Origin: Bacillota bacterium
Lineage (GTDB): Bacteria > Bacillota > Clostridia > Lachnospirales > Lachnospiraceae
NCBI GenBank assembly: GCA_023390555.1
Contig: JAEWCQ010000015.1
Location: forward strand, 253,330 to 317,329
Length of the DNA stretch: 64,000 bases
Direction of reading: 5' to 3'
Shown here in pieces: positions 16,827 to 24,958 of this stretch. The position numbers and the translations under genes were made by a program. A model generated the notes under the pieces. That model had not been told where the DNA came from and ran no database searches. It was given only the letters and a program-made list of their open reading frames with translations. Numbering within the stretch: the stretch's first letter is position 1; every line of letters begins with the position of its first letter.

Positions 16827-18635
16827 TTATGATTCTTCCTTTTTATCAAATAATAAGTAATATTGCATCTTCTGGTAGAGCTGTATTGCCGTCTCCTCAT
16901 CCGAAGCCTTCCCGCCATCCGCATTTTCCAGCTTCTGTGTCGAAATAATCGGATATTCTTTCTGAAGATCCAGCAGGTAATTCTGATAATCCGAAAGCGG
17001 TACACCTGCCGCTTTCAGTACATCTGCCGCCAGGTAATTTGCACTGGTGTCCACACCGCTGGCTTCGTCAATATCATAATTTGCCCAGACCACATACGGC
17101 ACTTCGTACCGGAGCGCCTGCTCGTCATCCGTCAGATTATAGGAAGATTCTCCATTCAATCCATAAATCGGATCCACCACAAGATCCGTCGGCTGGTGAT
17201 CACCGAAAAATACAATAACGGTAGGGTCTTCCTGCTCTTTGAAATATTCGATCAGCTTTTCCAATGCCGCATCAGACTTTTGGATCAGCGTCAGATACTC
17301 CGACAACGTGGAGGACATCGTCCCCTCTACAGAAACATTTCCGTCCGGATCGGAATAGTTGTCCGTATATGGGCTGTGATTCTGCATCGTAACATTAAAG
17401 ATAAAGGACGGTGCCTCCTCCTTGTTTTCCTGATACAGTTCGATAATCTTATCCACGCAGGAATCGTCGTCAATATACCCCCGGACATAAGACGGATCCA
17501 GATAGGAAGTCTGATCCAAAAAATCGTCAAAACCAAGCAATGGATATACTTTATTCCGGTTCCATCCAGTCCCGTAATACGGATGTGTCGCAAAGGTATT
17601 GTAGCCGAGACTCTTCAGATATGAGGCCAGAGACGGCTGCCCGCTCGTGATATACTGCTGGTAAGGAATACTTCCGGCAGGCAAAAATGCCATCGTACTT
17701 CCCGTCAGGAATTCAAATTCCGTATTGGCTGTATTTCCGCCCTTTACCGATACGTTCAGATAGCCCGTAATCGTATTCTCCTCTCCCTTCTGCAGCGAAT
17801 GAACAAACGGCATATAATCTTCACTTGCTGTAAAATCTCCCAGTACACCCACATCGGAAAATGCCTCGTCCATAATCACAATGATATTCGGCAATTCGGA
17901 TGTATCGTCAACGCTTTCTTTCTGTGTCCCATCTGTAAGCCACTGGTACCCGTCTTCATAGGATGCCAGTGTCTCTTCCGCTTCCTCTGCACTGTAACCT
18001 TCCGGCTTCTCAACGGACATATACTGAAGATCCATCAGAAATGTGACCGCAAATCCATTTCTTTCATACATGACAGTCGGTGTAAACAAGAACGGATACA
18101 GTGTCAGCTTGTTCACATATTCGTCCTGCTGCACAACCCAGGTCATTCCGCAGATCACTGCGATTGCAGCAATGCCGGCTGCCAGTCTTGTAATCCACCG
18201 CCGCCGATTCAGTTTTATTTTCAAAAATCCCTCTGCCAGGAAAAGCAGGATAAAAACAGCGGTCAGAACAATCTGCTTTGCCGGCAGAAGGTAACTGTAC
18301 CCCCCCGCCACGCTGGCAGCTGTTTTCATGGACAGGATATCCCACGGTACGATCGGCGTACCGCGGAAAGCGATCACATAGTAATTAGCCAATCCGATGA
18401 CCAGTACCAGTGCGGTCTCGATCCGCAGCGCCCACACCGCCCTTCCGATCAGGGTGAACAAAATCAGAAACAGCATTTCCAAAAATATCAGATTCAGAAC
18501 CTGTGCTTTCCATCTGGTCCGTACAAATGGATTGTAGGTAAAAAATGCCTCCAGATAAAATAACAGAAGTGGAATCAGAAAAACAGCTATGTATGTTACG
18601 GTTTGCTTTATTATCTTTCTATTCTTTTCATTCAT
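16827..18635 (-). CDS. LTA synthase family phosphoglycerol transferase (sulfatase fold)
   Basis: A 602-residue protein with five or so N-terminal membrane segments (residues 10-180) and an extracellular alkaline-phosphatase/sulfatase-fold domain (~245-560). Visible active-site elements are NIIVIMDEAFSDV (metal-binding acidic residue), the nucleophile region KGGNTANTEFEFLTG with its threonine, and VIVFFGDHQPT (Asp-His metal ligands). This arrangement is typical of LtaS-like enzymes, which transfer glycerol-phosphate from phosphatidylglycerol onto surface acceptors. It could make lipoteichoic acid or modify another polymer. A GAAGG site precedes the start. It is followed without a gap by the YfhO gene. 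Confidence 0.88.
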   Translation of the reverse strand: MNEKNRKIIKQTVTYIAVFLIPLLLFYLEAFFTYNPFVRTRWKAQVLNLIFLEMLFLILFTLIGRAVWALRIETALVLVIGLANYYVIAFRGTPIVPWDILSMKTAASVAGGYSYLLPAKQIVLTAVFILLFLAEGFLKIKLNRRRWITRLAAGIAAIAVICGMTWVVQQDEYVNKLTLYPFLFTPTVMYERNGFAVTFLMDLQYMSVEKPEGYSAEEAEETLASYEDGYQWLTDGTQKESVDDTSELPNIIVIMDEAFSDVGVLGDFTASEDYMPFVHSLQKGEENTITGYLNVSVKGGNTANTEFEFLTGSTMAFLPAGSIPYQQYITSGQPSLASYLKSLGYNTFATHPYYGTGWNRNKVYPLLGFDDFLDQTSYLDPSYVRGYIDDDSCVDKIIELYQENKEEAPSFIFNVTMQNHSPYTDNYSDPDGNVSVEGTMSSTLSEYLTLIQKSDAALEKLIEYFKEQEDPTVIVFFGDHQPTDLVVDPIYGLNGESSYNLTDDEQALRYEVPYVVWANYDIDEASGVDTSANYLAADVLKAAGVPLSDYQNYLLDLQKEYPIISTQKLENADGGKASDEETAIQLYQKMQYYLLFDKKEES

Positions 18636-18670
18636 AATTGCACCTTCACATCCTTTGATGTATTTTCCGG

Positions 18671-19600
18671 CTAATCAAACAACGGGGTAGAAAGATAGCG
18701 CTCCCCCGTATCCGGCAGCAGGACAACAATGGTCTTTCCTCTGTTTTCTGCCTTTTTCGCCAGTTCAACTGCTGCCGCAAATGCGGCACCGGAGGATATT
18801 CCAACCAGAATTCCCTGTTTTTCCGCAATCATCCTTGCATAACGATAAGCATCCTCATCCGTTACGGTGAGCACACCGTCATAAATGTCACGATTCAGCA
18901 CGGCCGGTATAAAATTGGCACCGATTCCCTGGATTCCATGTCTGCCGGACATGCCTTCCGATAACAGCGGGGAAGCGGCCGGTTCCATTGCATACACCTG
19001 TACCGACGGCTTCTTTTCTTTCAGATAACGGCCGGTACCGGTCAGTGTTCCGCCTGTGCCGACACCAGCGACAAAAATATCCACTTCTCCGCCGGTATCT
19101 TCCCAGATCTCCGGGCCTGTCGTCTGATAGTGGGCAGAAGCATTCACCGGATTCTCAAACTGCCCGGGAATATATGCATCCGGAATTTCTTTCGCCAGCT
19201 GTTCCGCTTTTTTTATGGCTCCTGCCATTCCTTCGGATACGGGTGTCAAAACCACTTCCGCCCCATAGCCCTTCAATAGTTTCTGGCGTTCCACACTCAT
19301 ATTTTCCGGCATGACAAAGATTGCACGGTATCCCTTTGCCGCTGCAACGGATGCCAGTCCGATTCCGGTATTACCGCTGGTCGGTTCGATAATCGTCGCT
19401 CCTGCTTTTAAACTACCCTTTTCTGCAGCATCTTCCAGCATCGCCTGCGCGATTCTGTCTTTTGCACTTCCCGCCGGATTAAAATACTCCAGTTTTAATA
19501 AGAGCTTTGCTTTAAGCTGTAATTCCCGCTCCAGAACAGCCGCCTCCAAAATCGGCGTATGCCCGATCAGTTCCGTAACATCTGCATAGATCTTCTTCAT
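18671..19600 (-). CDS. cysK: Cysteine synthase A (O-acetylserine sulfhydrylase)
   Basis: A 309-residue PLP enzyme that makes L-cysteine from O-acetyl-L-serine and sulfide. The PLP lysine lies in NPAGSAKDRIA, the substrate loop is TSGNTGIGLA, and the PLP-phosphate loop is GVGTGGTLTGTG. The terminal VVLLPDTGERYLSTPLF is the family ending. The start at 19600 is preceded by GGAGG; the longer frame to 19675 lacks a site and crosses the efp terminator. No T-box or S-box is visible upstream, so regulation at the leader is not apparent. Length and motifs make the assignment firm; CysM-type specificity cannot be excluded. Confidence 0.95.
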   Translation of the reverse strand: MKKIYADVTELIGHTPILEAAVLERELQLKAKLLLKLEYFNPAGSAKDRIAQAMLEDAAEKGSLKAGATIIEPTSGNTGIGLASVAAAKGYRAIFVMPENMSVERQKLLKGYGAEVVLTPVSEGMAGAIKKAEQLAKEIPDAYIPGQFENPVNASAHYQTTGPEIWEDTGGEVDIFVAGVGTGGTLTGTGRYLKEKKPSVQVYAMEPAASPLLSEGMSGRHGIQGIGANFIPAVLNRDIYDGVLTVTDEDAYRYARMIAEKQGILVGISSGAAFAAAVELAKKAENRGKTIVVLLPDTGERYLSTPLFD

Positions 19601-19632
19601 ACCACATTCCTCCGTGCCCTTTCCTATAAAAT

Positions 19633-19669
19633 GAAAAAGAGACTCAAAACAGCCTGTTTTGAATCTCCC
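19633..19669 (-). terminator. Rho-independent terminator after efp
   Basis: The minus strand carries GAGATTCAAAACAG, then CTGTTTTGAGTCTC, then TTTTTCATTTT. The arms pair with one mismatch and a T tract follows, 17 bp after the efp stop codon. Confidence 0.8.
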
Positions 19670-19686
19670 TTTCATCCCTTTGCCTT

Positions 19687-20244
19687 TTAAACTCTGGAGA
19701 GATATTCTCCGGTTCTTGTATCAATCTTGATCACATCTTCCTGTTCTACAAATAATGGTACATATACGGTTGCTCCAGTCTCAACAATAGCCGGTTTTGT
19801 TGCTCCCTGCGCCGTATCACCCTTGAATCCAGGTTCTGTCTCCGTGATTGCAAGTTCTACAAACAATGGCGGTTCCACTGCAAATACATTGCCGTTATGG
19901 GAACACACTTTACACATCTCATTTTCTTTTACATATTTCAGTGTGTCACCGATTGTTGCATTATCCAGTGCAATCTGCTCATAATTTTCTACATCCATAA
20001 AGTAGTACAGATCTCCGTCGTTGTAAAGATACTGCATGTCTTTTCTGTCGATACGTGCCTGCGGACATTTTTCCGTAGGACGGAATGTTTTCTCAACTAC
20101 ACCGCCACTCTTAATATTCTTTAATTTTGTTCTAACGAAAGCAGCACCTTTACCTGGTTTCACGTGCTGAAACTCAATGATCTGGAATATATTTCCATCA
20201 TACTCGATTGTTATTCCGTTTCTGAAATCTCCTGCTGAAATCAT
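19687..20244 (-). CDS. efp: Elongation factor P
   Basis: A 185-residue translation factor that relieves ribosome stalling at consecutive prolines. It is full length, with the KOW-like N-terminal domain beginning MISAGDFRNGITIEYDG. The modification loop HVKPGKGAAFVRTKLK has lysine at the tip, and two OB domains follow. The C-terminal VPLFVEQEDVIKIDTRTGEY is the family signature. The ATG at 20244 follows TAAGGAGG. It has its own promoter (20298-20326) and terminator, so it looks monocistronic. No EpmA- or YmfI-type modification gene is present here. Confidence 0.97.
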   Translation of the reverse strand: MISAGDFRNGITIEYDGNIFQIIEFQHVKPGKGAAFVRTKLKNIKSGGVVEKTFRPTEKCPQARIDRKDMQYLYNDGDLYYFMDVENYEQIALDNATIGDTLKYVKENEMCKVCSHNGNVFAVEPPLFVELAITETEPGFKGDTAQGATKPAIVETGATVYVPLFVEQEDVIKIDTRTGEYLSRV

Positions 20245-20297
20245 TCGATATTCCTCCTTAGATTCTGTCTGGGAAATTTTATAACCCACTGTTCACT

Positions 20298-20326
20298 ATT
20301 TTATAATAAACAGGCATATATTTCAA
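20298..20326 (-). promoter_or_regulatory. Promoter of efp
   Basis: On the minus strand TTGAAA (20321-20326), a 17-bp spacer and TAAAAT (20298-20303) precede the efp start by about 50 bp. An overlapping TATAAA could serve as an alternative -10. Confidence 0.6.
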
Positions 20327-20381
20327 CCTTTTTTTATGGAACCCCATTTTCGAACTATTTTCCGCTCATGGGTAATCGGCA

Positions 20382-20828
20382 TCATAAACAGCGGTTTTCA
20401 ATCTCTCCGATCATATTGATGCGGTTTCCGTGCCTTCCTCCCAGATACTCTGCATTCAGATAGGCTTTTACAATATCCTTTGCCGTTTCAATTCCTACAA
20501 TTCTGGCTCCAAATGCAATGATATTTGCATTGTTATGCTCTTTTACAAGATGCGCTGTCGTCACCTCAGAGCAAACGGCTGCCCGCACACCCTTTACTTT
20601 ATTTGCGGCAATCGAAATTCCAACGCCGGTTCCGCAAATCAATACACCGCAGTCCGCCTCTCCGTCTGCGACTGCGTGTCCGACTACTTCGCCATACGCC
20701 GGATAGTCACAGCTCTCATGCGTGTCCGTACCATAATTGATCACTTCATGTCCGAGTTCTTCCAGATACTTTTTAATTTCCTGTTTCATCTCCACAGCTG
20801 CGTGGTCATTTCCAATTGCGATTTTCAT
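20382..20828 (-). CDS. rpiB: Ribose-5-phosphate isomerase B
   Basis: A 148-residue RpiB/LacAB-type isomerase that interconverts ribose-5-phosphate and ribulose-5-phosphate. The N-terminal IGNDHAAVEMKQEIK, the catalytic cysteine region LICGTGVGISIAANKV, and the phosphate-binding HGNRINMIGEIE are all present. AAAGGAG lies before the ATG, 2 bp downstream of the YqeG gene stop, so the two are probably co-transcribed with the DMT transporter. RpiB-like fold members can also act on allose-6-phosphate; ribose is the default reading. Confidence 0.93.
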   Translation of the reverse strand: MKIAIGNDHAAVEMKQEIKKYLEELGHEVINYGTDTHESCDYPAYGEVVGHAVADGEADCGVLICGTGVGISIAANKVKGVRAAVCSEVTTAHLVKEHNNANIIAFGARIVGIETAKDIVKAYLNAEYLGGRHGNRINMIGEIENRCL

Positions 20829-20830
20829 TA

Positions 20831-21334
20831 TTATCTCCTTTTCAAGCTTTTTTTATAAAAGAAAAGCACGACTTTCTCCAAATAGCGCTTTAATACGATC
20901 TGTATCTCTTCTTTTGGATGAATCGGCTTTACGAGTATCGTCCGGATTCCGGCCCGATTCGCCCCATAGACATCTGTAAAAATCTGATCGCCCACAAACA
21001 GCGTATTTTCGGCTGTAGTATGCATCAGTTCCATTGCTTTCAGATAATTTTTCTTTCTGGGTTTACCGGCCTTAAAAATGTAACTCACCTGTACCTCGTC
21101 ATTGAACATTTTCACGCGAGGCTCCTTATTATTAGAAAGCAGGATACAGGTATAGCCAAGCTCCTTCAAATGAGCAAAGAGCCTTTTTGCACGTGTATCG
21201 GCAGGCGCACCATGCGGTACCAGAGTATTATCGATATCAAAAATCACACCGCGATATCCTTCTTTGTACAGACGGTCAAAATCTATCTCATAGGTAGAAT
21301 CCAGATACTCACCCGGATAGAATCTATCCAACAT
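20831..21334 (-). CDS. YqeG family HAD-IIIA phosphatase
   Basis: A 167-residue HAD-superfamily phosphatase. Motif I is VIFDIDNTLVPHG, with two catalytic aspartates near residues 30-32. Motif II is in TCILLSNN, and motif IV is in LFVGDQIFTDVYGANRAG. It matches the YqeG family, whose members resemble phosphatidylglycerophosphate phosphatases, though the bacterial role is not settled. Two adjacent ATGs (21337 and 21334) follow AAGGAGG; I chose the second for spacing. It overlaps the end of the DMT transporter gene by 11 bp. A basic C-terminal tail follows the domain. Confidence 0.88.
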   Translation of the reverse strand: MLDRFYPGEYLDSTYEIDFDRLYKEGYRGVIFDIDNTLVPHGAPADTRAKRLFAHLKELGYTCILLSNNKEPRVKMFNDEVQVSYIFKAGKPRKKNYLKAMELMHTTAENTLFVGDQIFTDVYGANRAGIRTILVKPIHPKEEIQIVLKRYLEKVVLFFYKKSLKRR

Positions 21335-22238
21335 CATATTCCTCCTTCTTTCCGGCAAAGGGCAAAAACTGAAATTTTGTTTCTGCCATAATAATTGCAA
21401 AAAACATGATTGCGCAGCCTGTGAACATCCGGATATTCATCTCTTCCCCCAGCATGATAACGGAAAAAACGACTCCGAATACGGATTCCATGGACAACAG
21501 TACAGCTGCCGTCGCAGGCGGTGTATATTTCTGTCCCACATTCTGCAGTACAAATGCAATCATGGAACTTCCAAGTCCAAGATACAGCATTGCAATCACC
21601 ATGTCCCCGGAAAGTGCAGCGGTCGGTATGGCACCCTCAAACAGCGGAGCACAAATCCAGGAAAGCGCAGCTGCAATATAAATCTGTACCAGGGTCAGCA
21701 GAATCGGATCTTCTTTTTTCGTATATCTGTCCACAAAGAGCAGCTGAACGGCATAGAGAAAGCCGCATGCCAGTGTCATAATATCTCCCTTGTTAATACC
21801 GGCTTCTCCGTTTAGGGATAATATACCTACACCGAGCAGAGCCAGAATGGCGGAACTCACGCTCCATCTGTCCAGCTTCTCATGAAAGAACATCCATGCA
21901 AGAAACGGTACGATTACAACGTAGGTCACGGTAATGAATGCATTTTTCCCTGCTGTCGTATATTTACATCCCCAAGTCTGGAGAAAATATGCCAAAAACA
22001 GCCAGAATCCCAAACAGGCTCCGTGTAACCATATCTTTTTATTCAAACGTACAAGTCTCTTAAAAAACAGAAGCGTCATCCCCACAGAGGCAATGGTAAA
22101 GCGAAATGCAAGCATATAAAAGGGCGTGATCACATCTACCGCTTCTTTTACAACAACAAAGGCAAATCCCCAAATTGCAGTTGCCAGAAGCATCCCAATA
22201 CTGGCCAGAATTACAGTACTTTTTTTATTGTTTTTCAT
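21324..22238 (-). CDS. DMT (EamA) family transporter
   Basis: A 304-residue membrane protein with ten hydrophobic segments forming two EamA repeats of five. The first begins at TAIWGFAFVVVKEAVDVI, and the second repeat covers AYLGLG-like and VLLSMESVFGVVFSVIML stretches. The family exports or imports small metabolites such as amino acids; the substrate is unknown. The ribosome binding site is weak (AAGAGTAG). An extended -10 promoter (22295-22300) lies 57 bp upstream and overlaps the previous terminator. The gene overlaps the YqeG gene downstream. Confidence 0.88.
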   Translation of the reverse strand: MKNNKKSTVILASIGMLLATAIWGFAFVVVKEAVDVITPFYMLAFRFTIASVGMTLLFFKRLVRLNKKIWLHGACLGFWLFLAYFLQTWGCKYTTAGKNAFITVTYVVIVPFLAWMFFHEKLDRWSVSSAILALLGVGILSLNGEAGINKGDIMTLACGFLYAVQLLFVDRYTKKEDPILLTLVQIYIAAALSWICAPLFEGAIPTAALSGDMVIAMLYLGLGSSMIAFVLQNVGQKYTPPATAAVLLSMESVFGVVFSVIMLGEEMNIRMFTGCAIMFFAIIMAETKFQFLPFAGKKEEYDVG

Positions 22239-22294
22239 TTTTCTACTCTTGTATCTTTCTATTCATTTTGTCCCATATAAATTGTCCGCATACT

Positions 22295-22300
22295 ATTATA
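22295..22300 (-). promoter_or_regulatory. Extended -10 promoter of the DMT transporter operon
   Basis: The minus strand reads TGTTATAAT, a perfect -10 with the TGn extension. The -35 region (TGTCTT at 17 bp) is poor. The element overlaps the T tract of the terminator at 22302-22328. Confidence 0.45.
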
Positions 22301-22301
22301 A

Positions 22302-22328
22302 CAAAAAGACTGCCATAAAGACAGTCTT
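22302..22328 (-). terminator. Rho-independent terminator after the sigma-28-linked small gene
   Basis: On the minus strand AAGACTG and CAGTCTT form a stem with a 9-nt loop followed by TTTTTG, 30 bp after the stop codon at 22358. Confidence 0.65.
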
Positions 22329-22357
22329 AATTCTTATTTTTATCTATCCTATGTAAC

Positions 22358-22771
22358 TTATAAAGAAAAATTCTCAATTCCGCGAAGCTGCAAGCTGCTG
22401 TCAGCCTCTGCATTATCAGCATTTCCCTGTGCCTGACTTTCACCGATGAAGAACTGGTACTGTTGTAATACCTGATCTTTCTGCATATCAGAAATTGCCT
22501 GTGTCATATCCAGATTTTGAATATCACTGTCCGCACCTTTCATCTCATATGTCGCATCCGGCTGGTATTGCTTTGCATAATCTGCCGCCGTAAAGTCCTG
22601 TTTCCCCGATGTCTCTGCCGTGATATTTGGATTCTGCTGCTCCTGTCCGCTTTTCTCTTTTTCCGCCGGAACAGCCGGAGCACCGGAAAGCTGCTGAACT
22701 CCTGCTGTGTTTGTCCTTATGCTGTTGTAATCGTAGAATCCCGAATAGGACTGAATTCCTGAAATATTCAT
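22358..22771 (-). CDS. Small protein of unknown function, possibly motility-regulon
   Basis: A 137-residue hydrophilic protein that I do not recognise by family. It opens with MNISGIQSYSGFYDYNSI, has a low-complexity middle rich in Gln, Glu, Ala and Asp, and ends LRGIENFSL. There is no signal peptide or membrane segment, and most of it looks disordered. A GTG at 22780 in frame is possible; the ATG at 22771 is preferred, but the AAGGA site is somewhat far from it. A promoter of sigma-28 type lies upstream (22827-22853), and its own terminator follows, so it is a single-gene unit between nrdR and the DMT operon. Expression with flagellar or other SigD/FliA genes is inferred from that promoter only. 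Confidence 0.65.
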   Translation of the reverse strand: MNISGIQSYSGFYDYNSIRTNTAGVQQLSGAPAVPAEKEKSGQEQQNPNITAETSGKQDFTAADYAKQYQPDATYEMKGADSDIQNLDMTQAISDMQKDQVLQQYQFFIGESQAQGNADNAEADSSLQLRGIENFSL

Positions 22772-22826
22772 AGCGATCACATATCCTTTATGTTGAAGTT
22801 CTGTTCATTTAGCTCTTGTTTATTAT

Positions 22827-22853
22827 TTATCGGATAAATTTTAAAATACTTAA
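22827..22853 (-). promoter_or_regulatory. Sigma-28 (SigD/FliA)-type promoter
   Basis: The minus strand reads TTAA (22850-22853), 15 bp, TCCGATAA (22827-22834). The known consensus is TAAA-N15-GCCGATAA, so seven of eight -10 positions and three of four -35 positions match with exact spacing. It starts just after the nrdR stop codon and points to the 137-residue ORF. Confidence 0.6.
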
Positions 22854-22861
22854 CCCCTTTT

Positions 22862-23314
22862 TTATTTATCCAGCATCTTTTTCAATTCGTTCATGAATGT
22901 ATTAACATCTTTAAACTCCCGGTATACGGATGCAAATCTCACATAGGCAACCGCCTCCAGGTCTTTTAACTTGTCCATGACAATCTCGCCGATTTCCTTA
23001 CTTGAGATCTCCTTTTCTTCCCGGTTAAAAATCTCGGTCTCCACCTCATCGACCAGCTGGCTGATCTGGTTTACCGATACCGGACGCTTGTGACAGGCCC
23101 TCAATACACCCGCTTCTATTTTCGCACGGTCATACTGTTCACGATTATCATCTTTTTTGATGACAATCAGCGGAATTGTCTCCACCTTCTCATAGGTTGT
23201 AAAACGTTTTCCACAATCATCACATAATCTTCTGCGGCGGATAGAATTGTTATCATCTGCCGGTCTTGAATCGATTACTCTGGTATTCTCACTGCTGCAA
23301 AACGGACATTTCAT
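22862..23314 (-). CDS. nrdR: Transcriptional repressor NrdR
   Basis: A 150-residue repressor of ribonucleotide reductase genes. The N-terminal zinc ribbon MKCPFCSSENTRVIDSR is followed by RRRRLCDDCGKRFTTYE, giving four cysteines. The ATP-cone domain covers about residues 49-139 (VIKKDDNREQYDRAKIEAGV and beyond). The start at 23314 follows AGGGAGATAGGAAG; the frame is open for 89 codons further but that part covers the promoter and is not coding. The gene has a strong promoter (23366-23394) and a leader hairpin. The length and cysteines fit NrdR exactly. No nrd genes are in this window. Confidence 0.97.
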   Translation of the reverse strand: MKCPFCSSENTRVIDSRPADDNNSIRRRRLCDDCGKRFTTYEKVETIPLIVIKKDDNREQYDRAKIEAGVLRACHKRPVSVNQISQLVDEVETEIFNREEKEISSKEIGEIVMDKLKDLEAVAYVRFASVYREFKDVNTFMNELKKMLDK

Positions 23315-23334
23315 CTTCCTATCTCCCTGTAAAT

Positions 23335-23355
23335 GGCGTATAAACCCACTACGCC
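23335..23355 (-). promoter_or_regulatory. Hairpin at the 5' end of the nrdR transcript
   Basis: GGCGTA and TACGCC form a 6-bp stem with a 9-nt loop a few bases after the predicted transcription start. It may stabilise the mRNA or be an operator; it is not followed by a T run on this strand. Confidence 0.4.
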
Positions 23356-23365
23356 TTTTCTCATA

Positions 23366-23394
23366 AGTATAACGTTTTTCATATTCTCTGTCAA
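23366..23394 (-). promoter_or_regulatory. Strong sigma-A promoter of nrdR
   Basis: The minus strand has consensus TTGACA (23389-23394), a 17-bp spacer and TATACT (23366-23371), about 50 bp before the nrdR start codon. Confidence 0.75.
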
Positions 23395-23451
23395 CCGGAC
23401 AACCACAATTATTAGTTACTTTTTTCGGTAAAATATACCACATTTTGTATT

Positions 23452-23706
23452 TTAGTGTTTTACTTTGATATCTTTCAAACAGACATCCACCAGAATAATG
23501 TCCGGTCCGATCCGCACGATACATCTCCACGGAATGACAAACTCCACGCACGGTCCGAACAGGCAGAAAAGACCGCCGCATTCAGGTACAATCAGCGCAC
23601 GCACACATCCATTGCATTCATCGATATCCACATCGGCAACATTTCCGATGCAGCAGCAGTCTGCAACATTGATTACTTGTTTTTGACACAGATCGCAAAA
23701 TCGCAT
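23452..23706 (-). CDS. YlmC/YmxH family sporulation protein (PRC-barrel)
   Basis: An 84-residue PRC-barrel-like protein starting MRFCDLCQKQVINVADCCCI. The LCQKQVINV opening followed by GNVADVDIDEC and the WRCIVRIGPDIILVDV ending match the YlmC/YmxH family, found in endospore-forming Firmicutes. It is unusually rich in cysteine (nine), which is more than most family members carry as far as I recall; metal binding is possible but unproven. A GGAG site precedes the ATG. A promoter is visible at 23737-23765. Its presence suggests the host belongs to a spore-forming lineage; it does not prove sporulation. Confidence 0.85.
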   Translation of the reverse strand: MRFCDLCQKQVINVADCCCIGNVADVDIDECNGCVRALIVPECGGLFCLFGPCVEFVIPWRCIVRIGPDIILVDVCLKDIKVKH

Positions 23707-23736
23707 AAGACAGTCTCCAGCTTCCTGCTTTTTACT

Positions 23737-23765
23737 ATCTTATGCGATATGTTAAAATCTGTCAC
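23737..23765 (-). promoter_or_regulatory. Candidate promoter of the ylmC-like gene
   Basis: GTGACA (23760-23765), 17 bp and TAAGAT (23737-23742) on the minus strand, about 30 bp before the start codon. The -35 begins right after the ychF stop codon region. Confidence 0.4.
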
Positions 23766-23771
23766 TTATGT

Positions 23772-24872
23772 CTATACGTTAAAACGGAAGAGAATAATAT
23801 CTCCGTCCTGTACCACATATTCTTTTCCTTCCAGTCTGACGAGGCCCTTTTCCTTTGCTGCGGTCATACTTCCGCACTCCATCAGATGCTCATAGGATAC
23901 GATCTCAGCACGGATAAATCCGCGTTCAAAGTCTGTGTGGATTTTACCTGCTGCCTGTGGCGCCTTGGTTCCAATCTGAATCGTCCATGCTCTTGTCTCA
24001 TCCTCTCCGGATGTCAGATAACTGATCAGTCCCAGCAGCCGGTAGCTCGCTTTGATCAGTTTTTCCAGACCCGATTCTTTTAAGCCAAGATCCTCTAAGA
24101 ACATTGTCTTTTCTTCCTCAGACAGTTCCGCCAGTTCCTGCTCAATCTGCGCACAGATTACAAATACCTCACTGTTTTCCTTTGCCGCCTGTTCGCGTAC
24201 ACGCTGGACGTAAGAATTATTGCTTCCATCTGTTTCAAGATCTTCTTCCGACACATTCGAAGCATAGATGACCGGTTTTGCCGTTAACAGATTATAGGAT
24301 GCAAACCATTCCAGTTCCTCTTCATCGTCACTTAATTCAAATGTCTTCGCCATTTCTCCTGCTTCCAGATATGCTTTCACTTCCTCCAGCAGCTTCAGTT
24401 CTTTTGCCTGTGCCTTGTCCATTCTGGCGCCCTTGGCAACTTTTGCAATCCGGCGCTCCAGAATTTCCAGATCCGAAAAGATGAGTTCCAGATTAATCGT
24501 CTCAATATCTCTCGCCGGATCCACACTTCCGTCTACATGCACCACATTCGTATCTTCAAAGCAGCGCACCACATGTACGATTGCATCTACTTCCCGGATG
24601 TTGGCCAGAAACTGATTTCCAAGTCCCTCACCCTTACTTGCACCTTTTACAAGACCTGCTATGTCAACAAATTCGATTACCGCAGGTGTCACTTTTTTGG
24701 AATGATACATATTCCCCAATGTCGTAAGCCTCTCGTCCGGCACGGTCACGATTCCGACATTCGGATCGATCGTACAGAACGGATAGTTTGCAGACTCTGC
24801 GCCGGCTTTTGTCAGCGAATTAAATAAGGTGCTCTTTCCTACGTTTGGCAGCCCCACGATTCCTAATTTCAT
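23772..24872 (-). CDS. ychF: Redox-regulated ATPase YchF (Obg family)
   Basis: A 366-residue Obg-type P-loop NTPase that prefers ATP. The G1 motif GLPNVGKSTLFN is at residues 6-17, and ANYPFCTIDPNVGIVTVPD follows, a YchF hallmark. G3 is VDIAGLVKGASKGEGLGNQF. The C-terminal TGS domain ends with RLEGKEYVVQDGDIILFRFNV. The NxxD specificity motif of GTPases is altered, as is normal for YchF. It may act in ribosome-linked or stress functions. AAAGGAG precedes the ATG and a promoter lies at 24959-24987. Confidence 0.96.
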   Translation of the reverse strand: MKLGIVGLPNVGKSTLFNSLTKAGAESANYPFCTIDPNVGIVTVPDERLTTLGNMYHSKKVTPAVIEFVDIAGLVKGASKGEGLGNQFLANIREVDAIVHVVRCFEDTNVVHVDGSVDPARDIETINLELIFSDLEILERRIAKVAKGARMDKAQAKELKLLEEVKAYLEAGEMAKTFELSDDEEELEWFASYNLLTAKPVIYASNVSEEDLETDGSNNSYVQRVREQAAKENSEVFVICAQIEQELAELSEEEKTMFLEDLGLKESGLEKLIKASYRLLGLISYLTSGEDETRAWTIQIGTKAPQAAGKIHTDFERGFIRAEIVSYEHLMECGSMTAAKEKGLVRLEGKEYVVQDGDIILFRFNV

Positions 24873-24958
24873 AATATTCTATATCTCCTTTTTTCTCAGA
24901 TTTTTTCTTTAATCCCATTGTAAATTCACACCGTCTTTACACCAGCAAAGACCGAGCG

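Noticed and set aside
23315..23581. N-terminal extension of nrdR to an upstream start
   Set aside because: It would run through the -35/-10 promoter and has no homology to NrdR, whose zinc ribbon starts at 23314.
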